A stretch of 15,081 nucleotides of DNA. It comes from an uncultured cyanobacterium. Lineage in GTDB: Bacteria > Cyanobacteriota > Cyanobacteriia > Pseudanabaenales > Pseudanabaenaceae. Location: assembly GCA_903819605.1 (NCBI GenBank), contig CAIJEA010000202.1:1-15081 (forward strand). Direction: 5' to 3'. The notes under the pieces were generated by a model. The model saw nothing but the letters and a program-made list of their open reading frames with translations. It was not told the origin of the DNA and searched no databases. How positions within the stretch are numbered: position 1 is the first letter of the stretch; every line of letters starts with the position of its first letter. Position numbers and translations under genes: made by a program. Of this stretch, positions 1-5,302 are shown piece by piece.

Positions 1-1
1 A

Positions 2-188
2 TTAAGATATAAAACCCAAAAGTAAGAGGCGGTATAGAAGACCTAATCACACTTTTGGGGTTTAATTTTTTCTAAACGTCATCGTAAAAGCGATATAGCA
101 GTAGCCAGTGATGTTAGGACAAAAGCAAAACCCAGAAGAGAGTCGCAGCGCGAAGCACTGCAACTCTCTTCTGGGTTTTATATCTTAA
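2..188. repeat. MITE-like element with 16-bp terminal inverted repeats
   Basis: Bases 2-17 (ttaagatataaaaccc) are the exact reverse complement of 173-188, bounding a 187-bp segment with no coding capacity. Inside it are two tandem hairpins with the same outer theme AAAACCC...GGGTTTT: an imperfect one (11-23 with 51-63) and a strong one at 127-179. Between them lies the unit tatagcagtagccagt, which recurs at about 4754. A target-site duplication cannot be checked because the left end touches the window edge. It could be a non-autonomous transposable repeat or a nested family of palindromic repeats. The rest of the leader up to 324 (189-324) is AT-rich and shows no gene. Confidence 0.5.
127..179. 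repeat. Palindromic repeat (copy A of CCCAGAAGAGAGT family)
   Basis: A 17-bp perfect stem (127-143 with 163-179) is extended inward by gcag/ctgc across one mismatch, around a short loop. The outer 13 bases CCCAGAAGAGAGT are shared in both arms with the hairpin at 6349-6395, while the inner sequences differ, so this is a dispersed repeat family and not a gene-specific terminator. Confidence 0.75.
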
Positions 189-324
189 CTTACTTGGCTA
201 TAGCAACAAGGTATGAAATCTTAAATCACGATTTCTTAAATTTTTCAATCAGCATTACCTTTTTCTCAAAAAAACCTGCAAAAATATGTTTTCTTAACTA
301 TAGTCAAGATACAGAGGTTAAAAA

Positions 325-861
325 GTGAAGAAAATTTTGCTTTTCTTTAGTGAACTCAATAACAGTGACCTTGACTGGTTTGTCCAGAAAGGCAAGAAGG
401 AGACAATTCCACCCGATCGCACATTAATCCGAGAAGGTCAGGTCAGTGAAGCTCTCTACATTGTTGTGAGTGGTTCATTTAGCGTTGCTATTGAGTCTCA
501 GGAACGCAAGGAACTTGCGAGGATTGCTGAGGGAGAAATTGTTGGTGAAGTATCATTTATCGATACTCGACCTCCTCTTGCTAGTGTTAGGTCGCTAGAA
601 GAGTGCATTGTCCTATCAATACCCAGAGTCCAGCTTTTAGCCAAATTGCAACAAGATACTAACTTTTCTTCACGATTTTATCGGGCTATTTGTCTCTGCC
701 TTTCCGATCGCCTACGCGGTACAGTTAGCCGTCTTGGCTATGGCTATGATTTTGACGATCTAGAGTCACACCTTGGCGGATTTGGGCAATCAATGATCAG
801 CAATTTAGAACTAGCTGAGGCAAAGTTTAATTGGCTAATCAAGAATGTACGTAGCTCCTAG
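325..861 (+). CDS. Orphan cyclic-nucleotide-binding-domain protein
   Basis: A 178-residue cytosolic protein whose residues about 8-125 form a CRP/PKA-type cNMP-binding beta-roll (PDRTLIREGQVSEALYIVVSGSFSV, then GEIVGEVSFIDTRPPLASV). The phosphate-binding cassette keeps Gly74-Glu75, but the position of the canonical phosphate-contacting Arg (pattern R-x-A-x-V) is Pro84 (P-L-A-S-V); the nearest Arg is 82. Canonical cAMP/cGMP binding is therefore uncertain. No helix-turn-helix follows: the C-terminal 50 residues are a short helical tail, so it is not a CRP-family transcription factor. The GTG start is supported by AGAGG at 313-317, seven bases upstream. It stands alone and converges on the small gene at 947-1183. 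Domain call is firm; ligand and role are unknown. Confidence 0.85.
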   Translation: MKKILLFFSELNNSDLDWFVQKGKKETIPPDRTLIREGQVSEALYIVVSGSFSVAIESQERKELARIAEGEIVGEVSFIDTRPPLASVRSLEECIVLSIPRVQLLAKLQQDTNFSSRFYRAICLCLSDRLRGTVSRLGYGYDFDDLESHLGGFGQSMISNLELAEAKFNWLIKNVRSS

Positions 862-865
862 AATT

Positions 866-917
866 ATTAAATAGGATTAAACAAATAAATTTCTATTTGT
901 TGATAACCCTATTTAAT
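866..917. terminator. Bidirectional terminator-like hairpin
   Basis: Outer arms attaaatagg (866-875) and cctatttaat (908-917) are perfectly complementary, and an inner 7-bp stem acaaata/tatttgt (881-887 with 894-900) closes the loop. It sits between the convergent genes ending at 861 and 947. The stem is AT-rich, so strength is uncertain. Confidence 0.45.
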
Positions 918-946
918 TGATAATTTAATTGATAAAAAAGCTAGGT

Positions 947-1183
947 TTAGAAGCCCTGAAAAATAACAATGCCAATAATTGCTTCAATAATTGATGCAAC
1001 TACTAAACCAGTCCAGAATCGACCAGCAGTCCGATCAAAACCTAGGGCATTATCTTCACGGCTGGCTGTAAAAAATAACGACCATGCTTGAGTTTCACTT
1101 AAGCGAGCAAACTGGTTAAAGTCATCACGGAAGGCAATCGGCGTAAAAAGATTTTTACCGCTAAAATCAAATTTGGTTTCCAT
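947..1183 (-). CDS. HLIP-like single-helix thylakoid membrane protein
   Basis: A 78-residue protein with a soluble N-terminal half and one C-terminal transmembrane helix (roughly WTGLVVASIIEAIIGIVIF). The segment AGRFWTGLVVASIIEAIIG resembles the chlorophyll-binding helix of high-light-inducible proteins (ExxNGRxAMxG...E), keeping Gly-Arg and the later Glu, but the ExxN part is altered. It could be a divergent HLIP or an HLIP-associated photosystem II assembly protein of the Psb35 (Ssl2148) kind; I cannot decide which. The ATG at 1181-1183 is preferred to the in-frame TTG at 1196-1198 because AAGGGG (1189-1194) lies five bases upstream of the ATG. An HLR1-like element overlaps its promoter, fitting high-light control. 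Single gene, downstream of accB but separated by a strong palindrome. Confidence 0.6.
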   Translation of the reverse strand: METKFDFSGKNLFTPIAFRDDFNQFARLSETQAWSLFFTASREDNALGFDRTAGRFWTGLVVASIIEAIIGIVIFQGF

Positions 1184-1227
1184 TGTTTCCCCTTGCAATA
1201 AGAAATTGCTTTACATTTGTTGTTAAT

Positions 1228-1257
1228 ATCTTAACAATTGTTTACATTAAAGGGCAA
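1228..1257 (-). promoter_or_regulatory. Candidate sigma70-type promoter of the HLIP-like gene
   Basis: Read on the minus strand, TTGCCC (1252-1257) is followed after 18 bases by TAAGAT (1228-1233). This lies 45-74 bases upstream of the ATG at 1183. The hexamers are imperfect; the overlap with the HLR1-like repeat supports the placement. Confidence 0.4.
1231..1248 (-). promoter_or_regulatory. HLR1-like RpaB-binding site
   Basis: On the minus strand the 18 bases are AATGTAAACAATTGTTAA, two half-sites of the form WWTGTAAM separated by two bases, with one mismatch in the second half. This is the HLR1 motif bound by the cyanobacterial response regulator RpaB at high-light genes such as hli. It occupies the spacer between the proposed -35 and -10, a position expected to repress transcription until RpaB is released. 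Confidence 0.45.
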
Positions 1258-1274
1258 TACCTCTGAAGTGAGGT

Positions 1275-1339
1275 CTAGTTATTAGTAAAAAGGTAGAGGA
1301 AGTGCATTGCACTTCCTCTACCTTTTTACTAATAACTAG
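1275..1339. terminator. Perfect 32-bp palindrome, terminator of efp-accB
   Basis: Bases 1275-1306 are the exact reverse complement of 1308-1339, with one base between. The inner stem gaggaagtgca/tgcacttcctc is followed on either strand by CCTTTTTACT, so it can act as an intrinsic terminator in both directions. It lies 31 bases past the accB stop and just before the promoter of the next gene. Its length is greater than a terminator needs, so it may also be a mobile palindromic repeat. Confidence 0.65.
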
Positions 1340-1370
1340 AAACTGAAAATATTTCTGGTTTACTTCTGGC

Positions 1371-1859
1371 TTAATTTGCTTCAACACGCATCAAGACTTG
1401 ACCATATTCAACTGGTTGAGTATTTTCTACTAAAATCTCCACGATTTTGCCAGTAGACTCAGATTCGATCTCATTCATCAGCTTCATTGCCTCGATTATG
1501 CAAACAGTGCTGCCTTTCTTGACGGAGTCACCAATTTCTACAAATGGCGATTCATCGGGACCTGGAGATCGATAAAAAGTCCCAACCATAGGCGATGTAA
1601 TATCAATTAACTTTTTGGTAGGCAGCGAATCGGCAATCGTCGCTGTGTGGGTTATAGTATTGCTCGCAGTATTATCGATCGCCGTTACAGCAGGTGTTGA
1701 TACTACATTAGGCTGAGCCTGTATCACATTAGTAACAACTCTATTTTCGCTTTTACGGATACTCAGACGCAAATCGCCTGATTCTAGAGTCAGTTCGGTA
1801 ATATCCGTCTTGTTTAGAATCGTGACTAGTTCACGTAATTGCTCTAAGCTAAATTCCAC
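1371..1859 (-). CDS. accB: Acetyl-CoA carboxylase biotin carboxyl carrier protein
   Basis: AccB (162 residues) carries the covalently bound biotin that shuttles carboxyl groups between biotin carboxylase (AccC) and the carboxyltransferase (AccA/AccD) to make malonyl-CoA for fatty acid synthesis. The N-terminal helix region (1-40) and Thr/Ala-rich linker (about 45-85) lead to a biotinyl domain at 85-160 with the hallmark EAMKLMNE; Lys126 is the biotinylated residue. The thumb region SPMVGTFYRSPGPDESPFVEIGD is also typical. The start is GTG, directly after the efp stop codon with no bases between, so translation is probably coupled to efp. The efp-accB order is conserved in cyanobacteria (as in Synechocystis slr0434-slr0435). 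Confidence 0.96.
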   Translation of the reverse strand: MEFSLEQLRELVTILNKTDITELTLESGDLRLSIRKSENRVVTNVIQAQPNVVSTPAVTAIDNTASNTITHTATIADSLPTKKLIDITSPMVGTFYRSPGPDESPFVEIGDSVKKGSTVCIIEAMKLMNEIESESTGKIVEILVENTQPVEYGQVLMRVEAN

Positions 1860-2420
1860 CTAATTTTCACGCCCCAAATACGTGTCTTCGCGAGTATCAA
1901 TTTTGACGCGATCGCCAATATTCACAAATAAAGGAACCATGATCGATGCACCAGTTTCTACCTTGGCAGTTTTACTACCACCCGTAGCGGTATCACCTTT
2001 TAGTCCTGGGTCAGTCTCAATGACTTCTAGGACAACGGTGTTTGGTAATTCTACTTCAATAATTTTTTCACCCCACCGCACAACATTAACTTCCATGCCT
2101 TCTTTGATGTACTTGACGCGAGCACCAATCTGGGCAGTAGTTAAAGTAGCTTCATCAAAGCTCTGCATATCCATAAAGATATAATCATCACCTTCTTTAT
2201 AGGTATGTTGCATTGAGCTTTTTTCTAACACCGCTTGCGGCAGCGTTTCGCCAGCCCTAAAAGTTTTTTCTAGAGTCTTACCTGTCATGGCGCTTTTTAG
2301 AGTGGTGCGTACAAATGCCGAACCTTTACCTGGCTTTACGTGTAAAAATTCAACTACACGCCAGACTTCACCATCAAGTTCAATTGTTACGCCGGGTCGA
2401 AAATCGTTACTAGAGATCAT
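1860..2420 (-). CDS. efp: Translation elongation factor P
   Basis: EF-P (186 residues, standard length) binds between the P and E sites of stalled ribosomes and promotes peptide bonds at polyproline stretches. All three domains are present: an N-terminal KOW-like domain (MISSNDFRPGVTIELDGEVWRV), the central OB domain, and the C-terminal OB domain ending in the signature GDRVKIDTREDTYLGRE. The loop HVKPGKGSAF places Lys32 where bacteria such as E. coli carry the modified Lys34; no modification enzyme is seen nearby. No clear Shine-Dalgarno precedes the ATG at 2418-2420. First gene of a two-gene unit with accB, divergent from the thioredoxin gene. Confidence 0.97.
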   Translation of the reverse strand: MISSNDFRPGVTIELDGEVWRVVEFLHVKPGKGSAFVRTTLKSAMTGKTLEKTFRAGETLPQAVLEKSSMQHTYKEGDDYIFMDMQSFDEATLTTAQIGARVKYIKEGMEVNVVRWGEKIIEVELPNTVVLEVIETDPGLKGDTATGGSKTAKVETGASIMVPLFVNIGDRVKIDTREDTYLGREN

Positions 2421-2579
2421 TGCAGATTGAATAATAGCCGATGACCATTTTAACTTAGATATGTAACATTTAAGACAAAGAAATCTAAGATTGCAAAAAG
2501 GAGGAGAATAACCCTATTTGCTCTTCCTACTTTTTTAGCAATTGCTATAGAATTGAGTTTTTAAGGGAGCGATCGCCTC

Positions 2580-2897
2580 ATGTCAGTAAAAAAGCAGTTT
2601 GGAAGTTTTGACGAGTTGTTGGAAAGTTCAGAATTGCCTGTCCTCGTAGACTTTTATGCACCTTGGTGTGGACCTTGTCAGCTTATGACTGGGATTCTCG
2701 ACAAGGTTAGCGAGACGATGAAGGACAAAGTTCAGATTGTGAAGATCAATACTGATAATTATCCCGATCTCGCCTCTCAATATAAGGTTTACGCTTTACC
2801 AACTTTAGTTTTATTTAAAGATGGCTCTCCAGTCGATCGCGTTGAAGGAGTAATTCAAGCCGATCAGTTATGCGATCGCCTTGCCGTTCATGCTTAA
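2580..2897 (+). CDS. Thioredoxin (cyanobacterial y-type look)
   Basis: A 105-residue classical thioredoxin that reduces protein disulfides in the cytosol. The active site WCGPC is at residues 29-33 (Cys30, Cys33), preceded by VLVDFYAP, and the cis-proline loop is YALPTLVLF. The opening MSVKKQF and the segment ASQYKVYALPTLVLFK resemble the y-type (TrxQ-like, slr0233-type) thioredoxins of cyanobacteria rather than the essential m-type TrxA; automated annotation would often label it trxA. Start is ATG with AAGGGAG at 2563-2569, ten bases upstream, and a HIP1 octamer fills the spacer. Likely electron donor is ferredoxin- or NADPH-thioredoxin reductase, encoded elsewhere. Confidence 0.95.
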   Translation: MSVKKQFGSFDELLESSELPVLVDFYAPWCGPCQLMTGILDKVSETMKDKVQIVKINTDNYPDLASQYKVYALPTLVLFKDGSPVDRVEGVIQADQLCDRLAVHA

Positions 2898-2908
2898 TCA
2901 TCAAACTT

Positions 2909-2948
2909 AAACAAAAAGAAGCACCCTTATGGATGCTTCTTTTTGTTT
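2909..2948. terminator. Bidirectional intrinsic terminator
   Basis: Arms aaacaaaaagaagca (2909-2923) and tgcttctttttgttt (2934-2948) pair perfectly over 15 bp with a CCCTTATGG-type loop, and each strand ends in a T-rich tract. It serves the convergent thioredoxin and COG0523 genes, and its right arm includes part of the TAA stop (2947-2949) of the COG0523 gene. Confidence 0.8.
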
Positions 2949-4041
2949 AGGCAAGACAATCGGTAAGCTGTGCTAATAGTTCCTCACGGTGTAAGTTCCG
3001 CCCAATGATTACTAGCTGATTATTCAAAGATTTACCGCGATCGTCAGTTTTAAGTTCGTAGCGTTTGCCACTGAGCTGAAAGACATAGCAATTGTCGATA
3101 TTAGCAAAACGCAAAATACCTTTGGCTCTGAACACATCAATTGGCAATTTCTTGTCAAGAAAGTTTTGGAATTTCTCAAGATCAAAAGCGCGATCGCTTT
3201 GAAAAGAAATTGATATAAAGCCATCATTTTCTAAATGCTCCGAATGATGATGGTGATCGTGCTGGCATTCAGGATCGTGGCAATGATCGTGATCGTGGTG
3301 GTTATGTTCATGATCGTGGTTGTGGTGATCGTGCTTATCAACTTTCTCTGTAGGGGCGATCGCTGATTGATCGATCTGAACATCAAGGATTAAGGGCAAG
3401 GGAACAACACCCAAATGAGAGCGTAAAATTCTCGCCTTAGTCTTGGTTGTGTTAATAAAAGTTTCTAGTTCTTGGAGCTTTTCTTCTTTAACTAGATCGG
3501 TTTTATTGAGAATAATAATATCGCCGTACATGATTTGGGCGTAGGCAGCATCACTATTAAAATGTTCTGAGGTAAACGCTTCAGAATCAACTACCGTCAA
3601 AATCGAATCAAGTCGAGTTAAGTGCTGTAGCTCCGTACCTAAAAACGTCAAGGCGATTGGTAGGGGATCGGCAACACCTGTAGTCTCGACAATCATGTAA
3701 TCAATGCGATCGCCTCTTTCAAGCACATTGTAAACAGCTTCAACTAAACCATCGTTTATTGTGCAGCAGATGCAGCCATTGCTCAGTTCCATCATATTTT
3801 CATCGACAGCGACCAGCAATTGGCTATCAATATTGATATCGCCAAATTCATTCACTAAAACCGCAACTTTTAAATCTTGCTGATTTTGCAAAATGTGATT
3901 TAGTAAAGTAGTCTTACCACTGCCTAAAAAACCCGTGATAATCGTAACTGGCATCCCACGTTTGGGTACATCTACATCGATAATGCTTTGGGCCAGATTT
4001 TGTTTTGGTTCTTCTGTAACACTGCGATCAGAAGTAAGCAT
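2947..4041 (-). CDS. COG0523/CobW-family GTPase, putative metallochaperone
   Basis: A 364-residue cytosolic P-loop GTPase of the CobW/UreG/HypB class, thought to insert or allocate metals (often zinc) to client proteins. Visible motifs: Walker A GFLGSGKT (37-44), the family metal-binding CICC (90-93), ETTG (119-122), and NKTD for guanine specificity (179-182). A His/Asp-rich loop at about 236-269 holds well over a dozen His plus Cys254 and Cys259. The C-terminal CobW_C domain (about 274-360) includes LDKKLPIDVFRAKGILRF. The His loop and the Zur/Fur-like half-palindrome upstream point to zinc homeostasis; true cobalamin synthesis is less likely because no cob genes are near. Divergent from the AbiTii-like gene across a 53-bp gap. 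Confidence 0.93.
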   Translation of the reverse strand: MLTSDRSVTEEPKQNLAQSIIDVDVPKRGMPVTIITGFLGSGKTTLLNHILQNQQDLKVAVLVNEFGDINIDSQLLVAVDENMMELSNGCICCTINDGLVEAVYNVLERGDRIDYMIVETTGVADPLPIALTFLGTELQHLTRLDSILTVVDSEAFTSEHFNSDAAYAQIMYGDIIILNKTDLVKEEKLQELETFINTTKTKARILRSHLGVVPLPLILDVQIDQSAIAPTEKVDKHDHHNHDHEHNHHDHDHCHDPECQHDHHHHSEHLENDGFISISFQSDRAFDLEKFQNFLDKKLPIDVFRAKGILRFANIDNCYVFQLSGKRYELKTDDRGKSLNNQLVIIGRNLHREELLAQLTDCLA

Positions 4042-4063
4042 GGACTTTATGCAAGAATAAATT

Positions 4064-4078
4064 TGATAATCATTCTAA
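4064..4078. promoter_or_regulatory. Candidate Zur/Fur-type operator
   Basis: TGATAATCATTCTAA matches a 7-1-7 Zur/Fur-like palindrome (TGATAAT-n-ATTATCA) fully in its left half and partly in its right half (ATTCTAA). It is 23-37 bases upstream of the ATG of the COG0523 gene, in the divergent promoter region. COG0523 genes are common Zur targets, but one half-site is degenerate. Confidence 0.35.
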
Positions 4079-4094
4079 CAGTTGCGATCGCGCC

Positions 4095-4592
4095 ATGCGG
4101 ATCATCATGTCAGTTCCCGAATCTAGCATTGACTTTAGCCTCGAAGATGCTCTAGCCGCTCTAGAAGTCCGCCTAGATGTAGAAGAGACGATCAACACGA
4201 AGCCATTAACTCAAGCTTTAGAGAAATGTCTATTATTTACCAAAGCCAATAATCTGACGGATCTGGCTAAATTGATAAAACAAGAGCTAGATGGCTATAG
4301 CGGTCAACCACCTAGCGATCGGGTTGTTCAACTGACTTATTTCGATAATGGTGGACAACTGATCGATGGTTTAAATCAATACAGTAACTATCCTTTAGCG
4401 ACAGGAGTTCGCAAATTAGAGCTTCATATTAAAAACGGATTAACATTGATGCTACCAAAACAAATTTTGACTTTTTTGTCGCAAGTTGCGGGGCGTGAGG
4501 TCGATAGTGGGCATGTTTCTCCGCTAGAAATTAGCAAGCTTTTAGAAAGTATTCGTGACAACTTGATCCAAAAGCTAAAATCTAATATCTAA
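4095..4592 (+). CDS. AbiTii-like domain protein
   Basis: A 165-residue soluble protein. Residues about 35-82 (PLTQALEKCLLFTKANNLTD, then LIKQELDGYSG) match the pattern of the AbiTii domain: a Leu/Lys helix, then 'leel..w...ELnGY', then an 'yR.v' strand. AbiTii was named for a lactococcal abortive-infection protein, but the domain is widespread in uncharacterised bacterial proteins, so antiviral function is not established here. The C-terminal half (about 100-165) is a mixed alpha/beta region without motifs I recognise. The start could be the ATG at 4095, right after a HIP1 octamer, or the in-frame ATG at 4107; neither has a clear Shine-Dalgarno. No second defence gene sits beside it. Confidence 0.75.
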   Translation: MRIIMSVPESSIDFSLEDALAALEVRLDVEETINTKPLTQALEKCLLFTKANNLTDLAKLIKQELDGYSGQPPSDRVVQLTYFDNGGQLIDGLNQYSNYPLATGVRKLELHIKNGLTLMLPKQILTFLSQVAGREVDSGHVSPLEISKLLESIRDNLIQKLKSNI

Positions 4593-4620
4593 TTGATATT
4601 ACGAGGTACGCTGAGATTGA

Positions 4621-4676
4621 GGCTTGGTCTCCAAGCCCCTACTATACAAATATGTAGGGATTTGGTCTCCAAATCC
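4621..4676. repeat. Tandem hairpins with TTGGTCTCCAA core
   Basis: GGCTTGG-TCT-CCAAGCC (4621-4637) and GGATTTGG-TCT-CCAAATCC (4658-4676) are two perfect stems sharing the same TCT loop and flanking TTGG/CCAA. The bases between them form another inverted pair, ccctac (4637-4642) and gtaggg (4654-4659). The outer stem bases differ in a compensated way, so the fold is kept. They follow the AbiTii-like gene, and their family look suggests an intergenic palindromic repeat. The remaining intergenic sequence to 4906 also holds an imperfect inverted repeat at 4730-4751, the unit at about 4754, and AT-rich DNA; no gene is seen. Confidence 0.6.
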
Positions 4677-4751
4677 TCTTTTAAGATGACATGGCAACAT
4701 TATGACGATCTTTATTCTACGTAACATCAGTACCTGAGTATGCTGAGGTAC

Positions 4752-4774
4752 AGCTATAGCAGTAGCCAGTTAAG
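4752..4774. repeat. Dispersed repeat unit tatagcagtagccagt
   Basis: The 16 bases tatagcagtagccagt are repeated exactly within the element at the left window edge (about 94-111), and a diverged version (acagcaattaccagtcaag) lies at about 8569-8587. All copies are intergenic. Function unknown. Confidence 0.5.
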
Positions 4775-4867
4775 ACTATAAAGCTGTCACAGACTATTAT
4801 ATTAATTCTTCTTTTTGCAGAATAAAAAAAACTATTAAAAAATAATATTCTTTATTCTAACTATTAA

Positions 4868-4906
4868 GTTATTTGACAAATTGTATCTATCAATTAGTCA
4901 AATAAC
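4868..4906 (-). terminator. Terminator-like hairpin after the STAS gene
   Basis: gttatttgac (4868-4877) pairs with gtcaaataac (4897-4906), and inside, aattg pairs with caatt across a single mismatch, leaving a 7-base loop. It begins directly after the stop codon of the STAS gene. The stem is AT-rich and the following T-tract is interrupted. Confidence 0.4.
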
Positions 4907-5251
4907 CTAAATCCATTGTAATTTCAAAGCTGGCATTAAACGTTGTAAATTTTTTAAAGATTTCCCTTGCCATGGTATGGTTTCAGAACCCTGAACGGTA
5001 ATATTAACTGTTTCCTTTTGCCGAACTTTAATTACGAACTTTGATAAAACATTAATCCCAGAACTATTTAAAAACTCTAACTGGCAAAGATTTAAAACAA
5101 TGTTTTTAGAACCTTGTTCAATTGCATAGTCTAAAATCTTCACAATTGGAGCGTATTCTTCAGTTCCTGCTAAGCGCAAAGAGCCTTGGCAATGGATAAT
5201 TTTATCTTCTGAGTTGTACCAGACATGATAATCATCTCCCTTAACTTCCAT
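4907..5251 (-). CDS. STAS-domain anti-sigma factor antagonist-like protein
   Basis: A 114-residue single STAS domain like SpoIIAA/RsbV. The strand-turn LCQLEFLNSSGINVLSKF contains the switch-serine motif: N-S-S-G at 62-65 in place of the usual D-S-S-G, with Ser63 at the phosphorylated position. Family members bind a cognate kinase/anti-sigma factor when dephosphorylated and release it when phosphorylated. The C-terminal GSETIPWQGKSLKNLQRLMP is a conserved-looking cyanobacterial tail. AGGAG at 5262-5266 supports the ATG at 5249-5251. It lies 51 bp downstream of the GHKL ATPase gene on the same strand, and the two probably form a kinase-substrate pair. The sigma factor or other target is not in the window. 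Confidence 0.8.
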   Translation of the reverse strand: MEVKGDDYHVWYNSEDKIIHCQGSLRLAGTEEYAPIVKILDYAIEQGSKNIVLNLCQLEFLNSSGINVLSKFVIKVRQKETVNITVQGSETIPWQGKSLKNLQRLMPALKLQWI

Positions 5252-5302
5252 TCTTTATTGACTCCTAATAAACGTTTGATCCATTTTTTACTAAGGATTT
5301 GA

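Noticed and set aside
1882..2184. 100-codon open frame opposite efp
   Set aside because: Antisense shadow of efp; no domain, no ribosome binding site.
2495..2535. Strong Shine-Dalgarno-like AAGGAGGAG in the efp-trx gap
   Set aside because: No start codon follows at usable spacing. It can pair weakly with the downstream CTCTTCCTACTTTTT, so a leader hairpin is possible but not supported enough to list.
3240..3340. Short repeated gatcgtg motif resembling a microsatellite
   Set aside because: It encodes the His/Asp-rich loop of the COG0523 protein; the repetition comes from His and Asp codons.
4081..4098. 18-base identity (gttgcgatcgcgccatgc) between the AbiTii-like start and 7600-7617
   Set aside because: Centred on a HIP1 octamer, whose flanks are often similar in cyanobacteria; no larger duplication surrounds it.
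4621..4676. Possible CRISPR-like array
   Set aside because: Only two palindromes with unequal stems and no constant repeat or spacer series.
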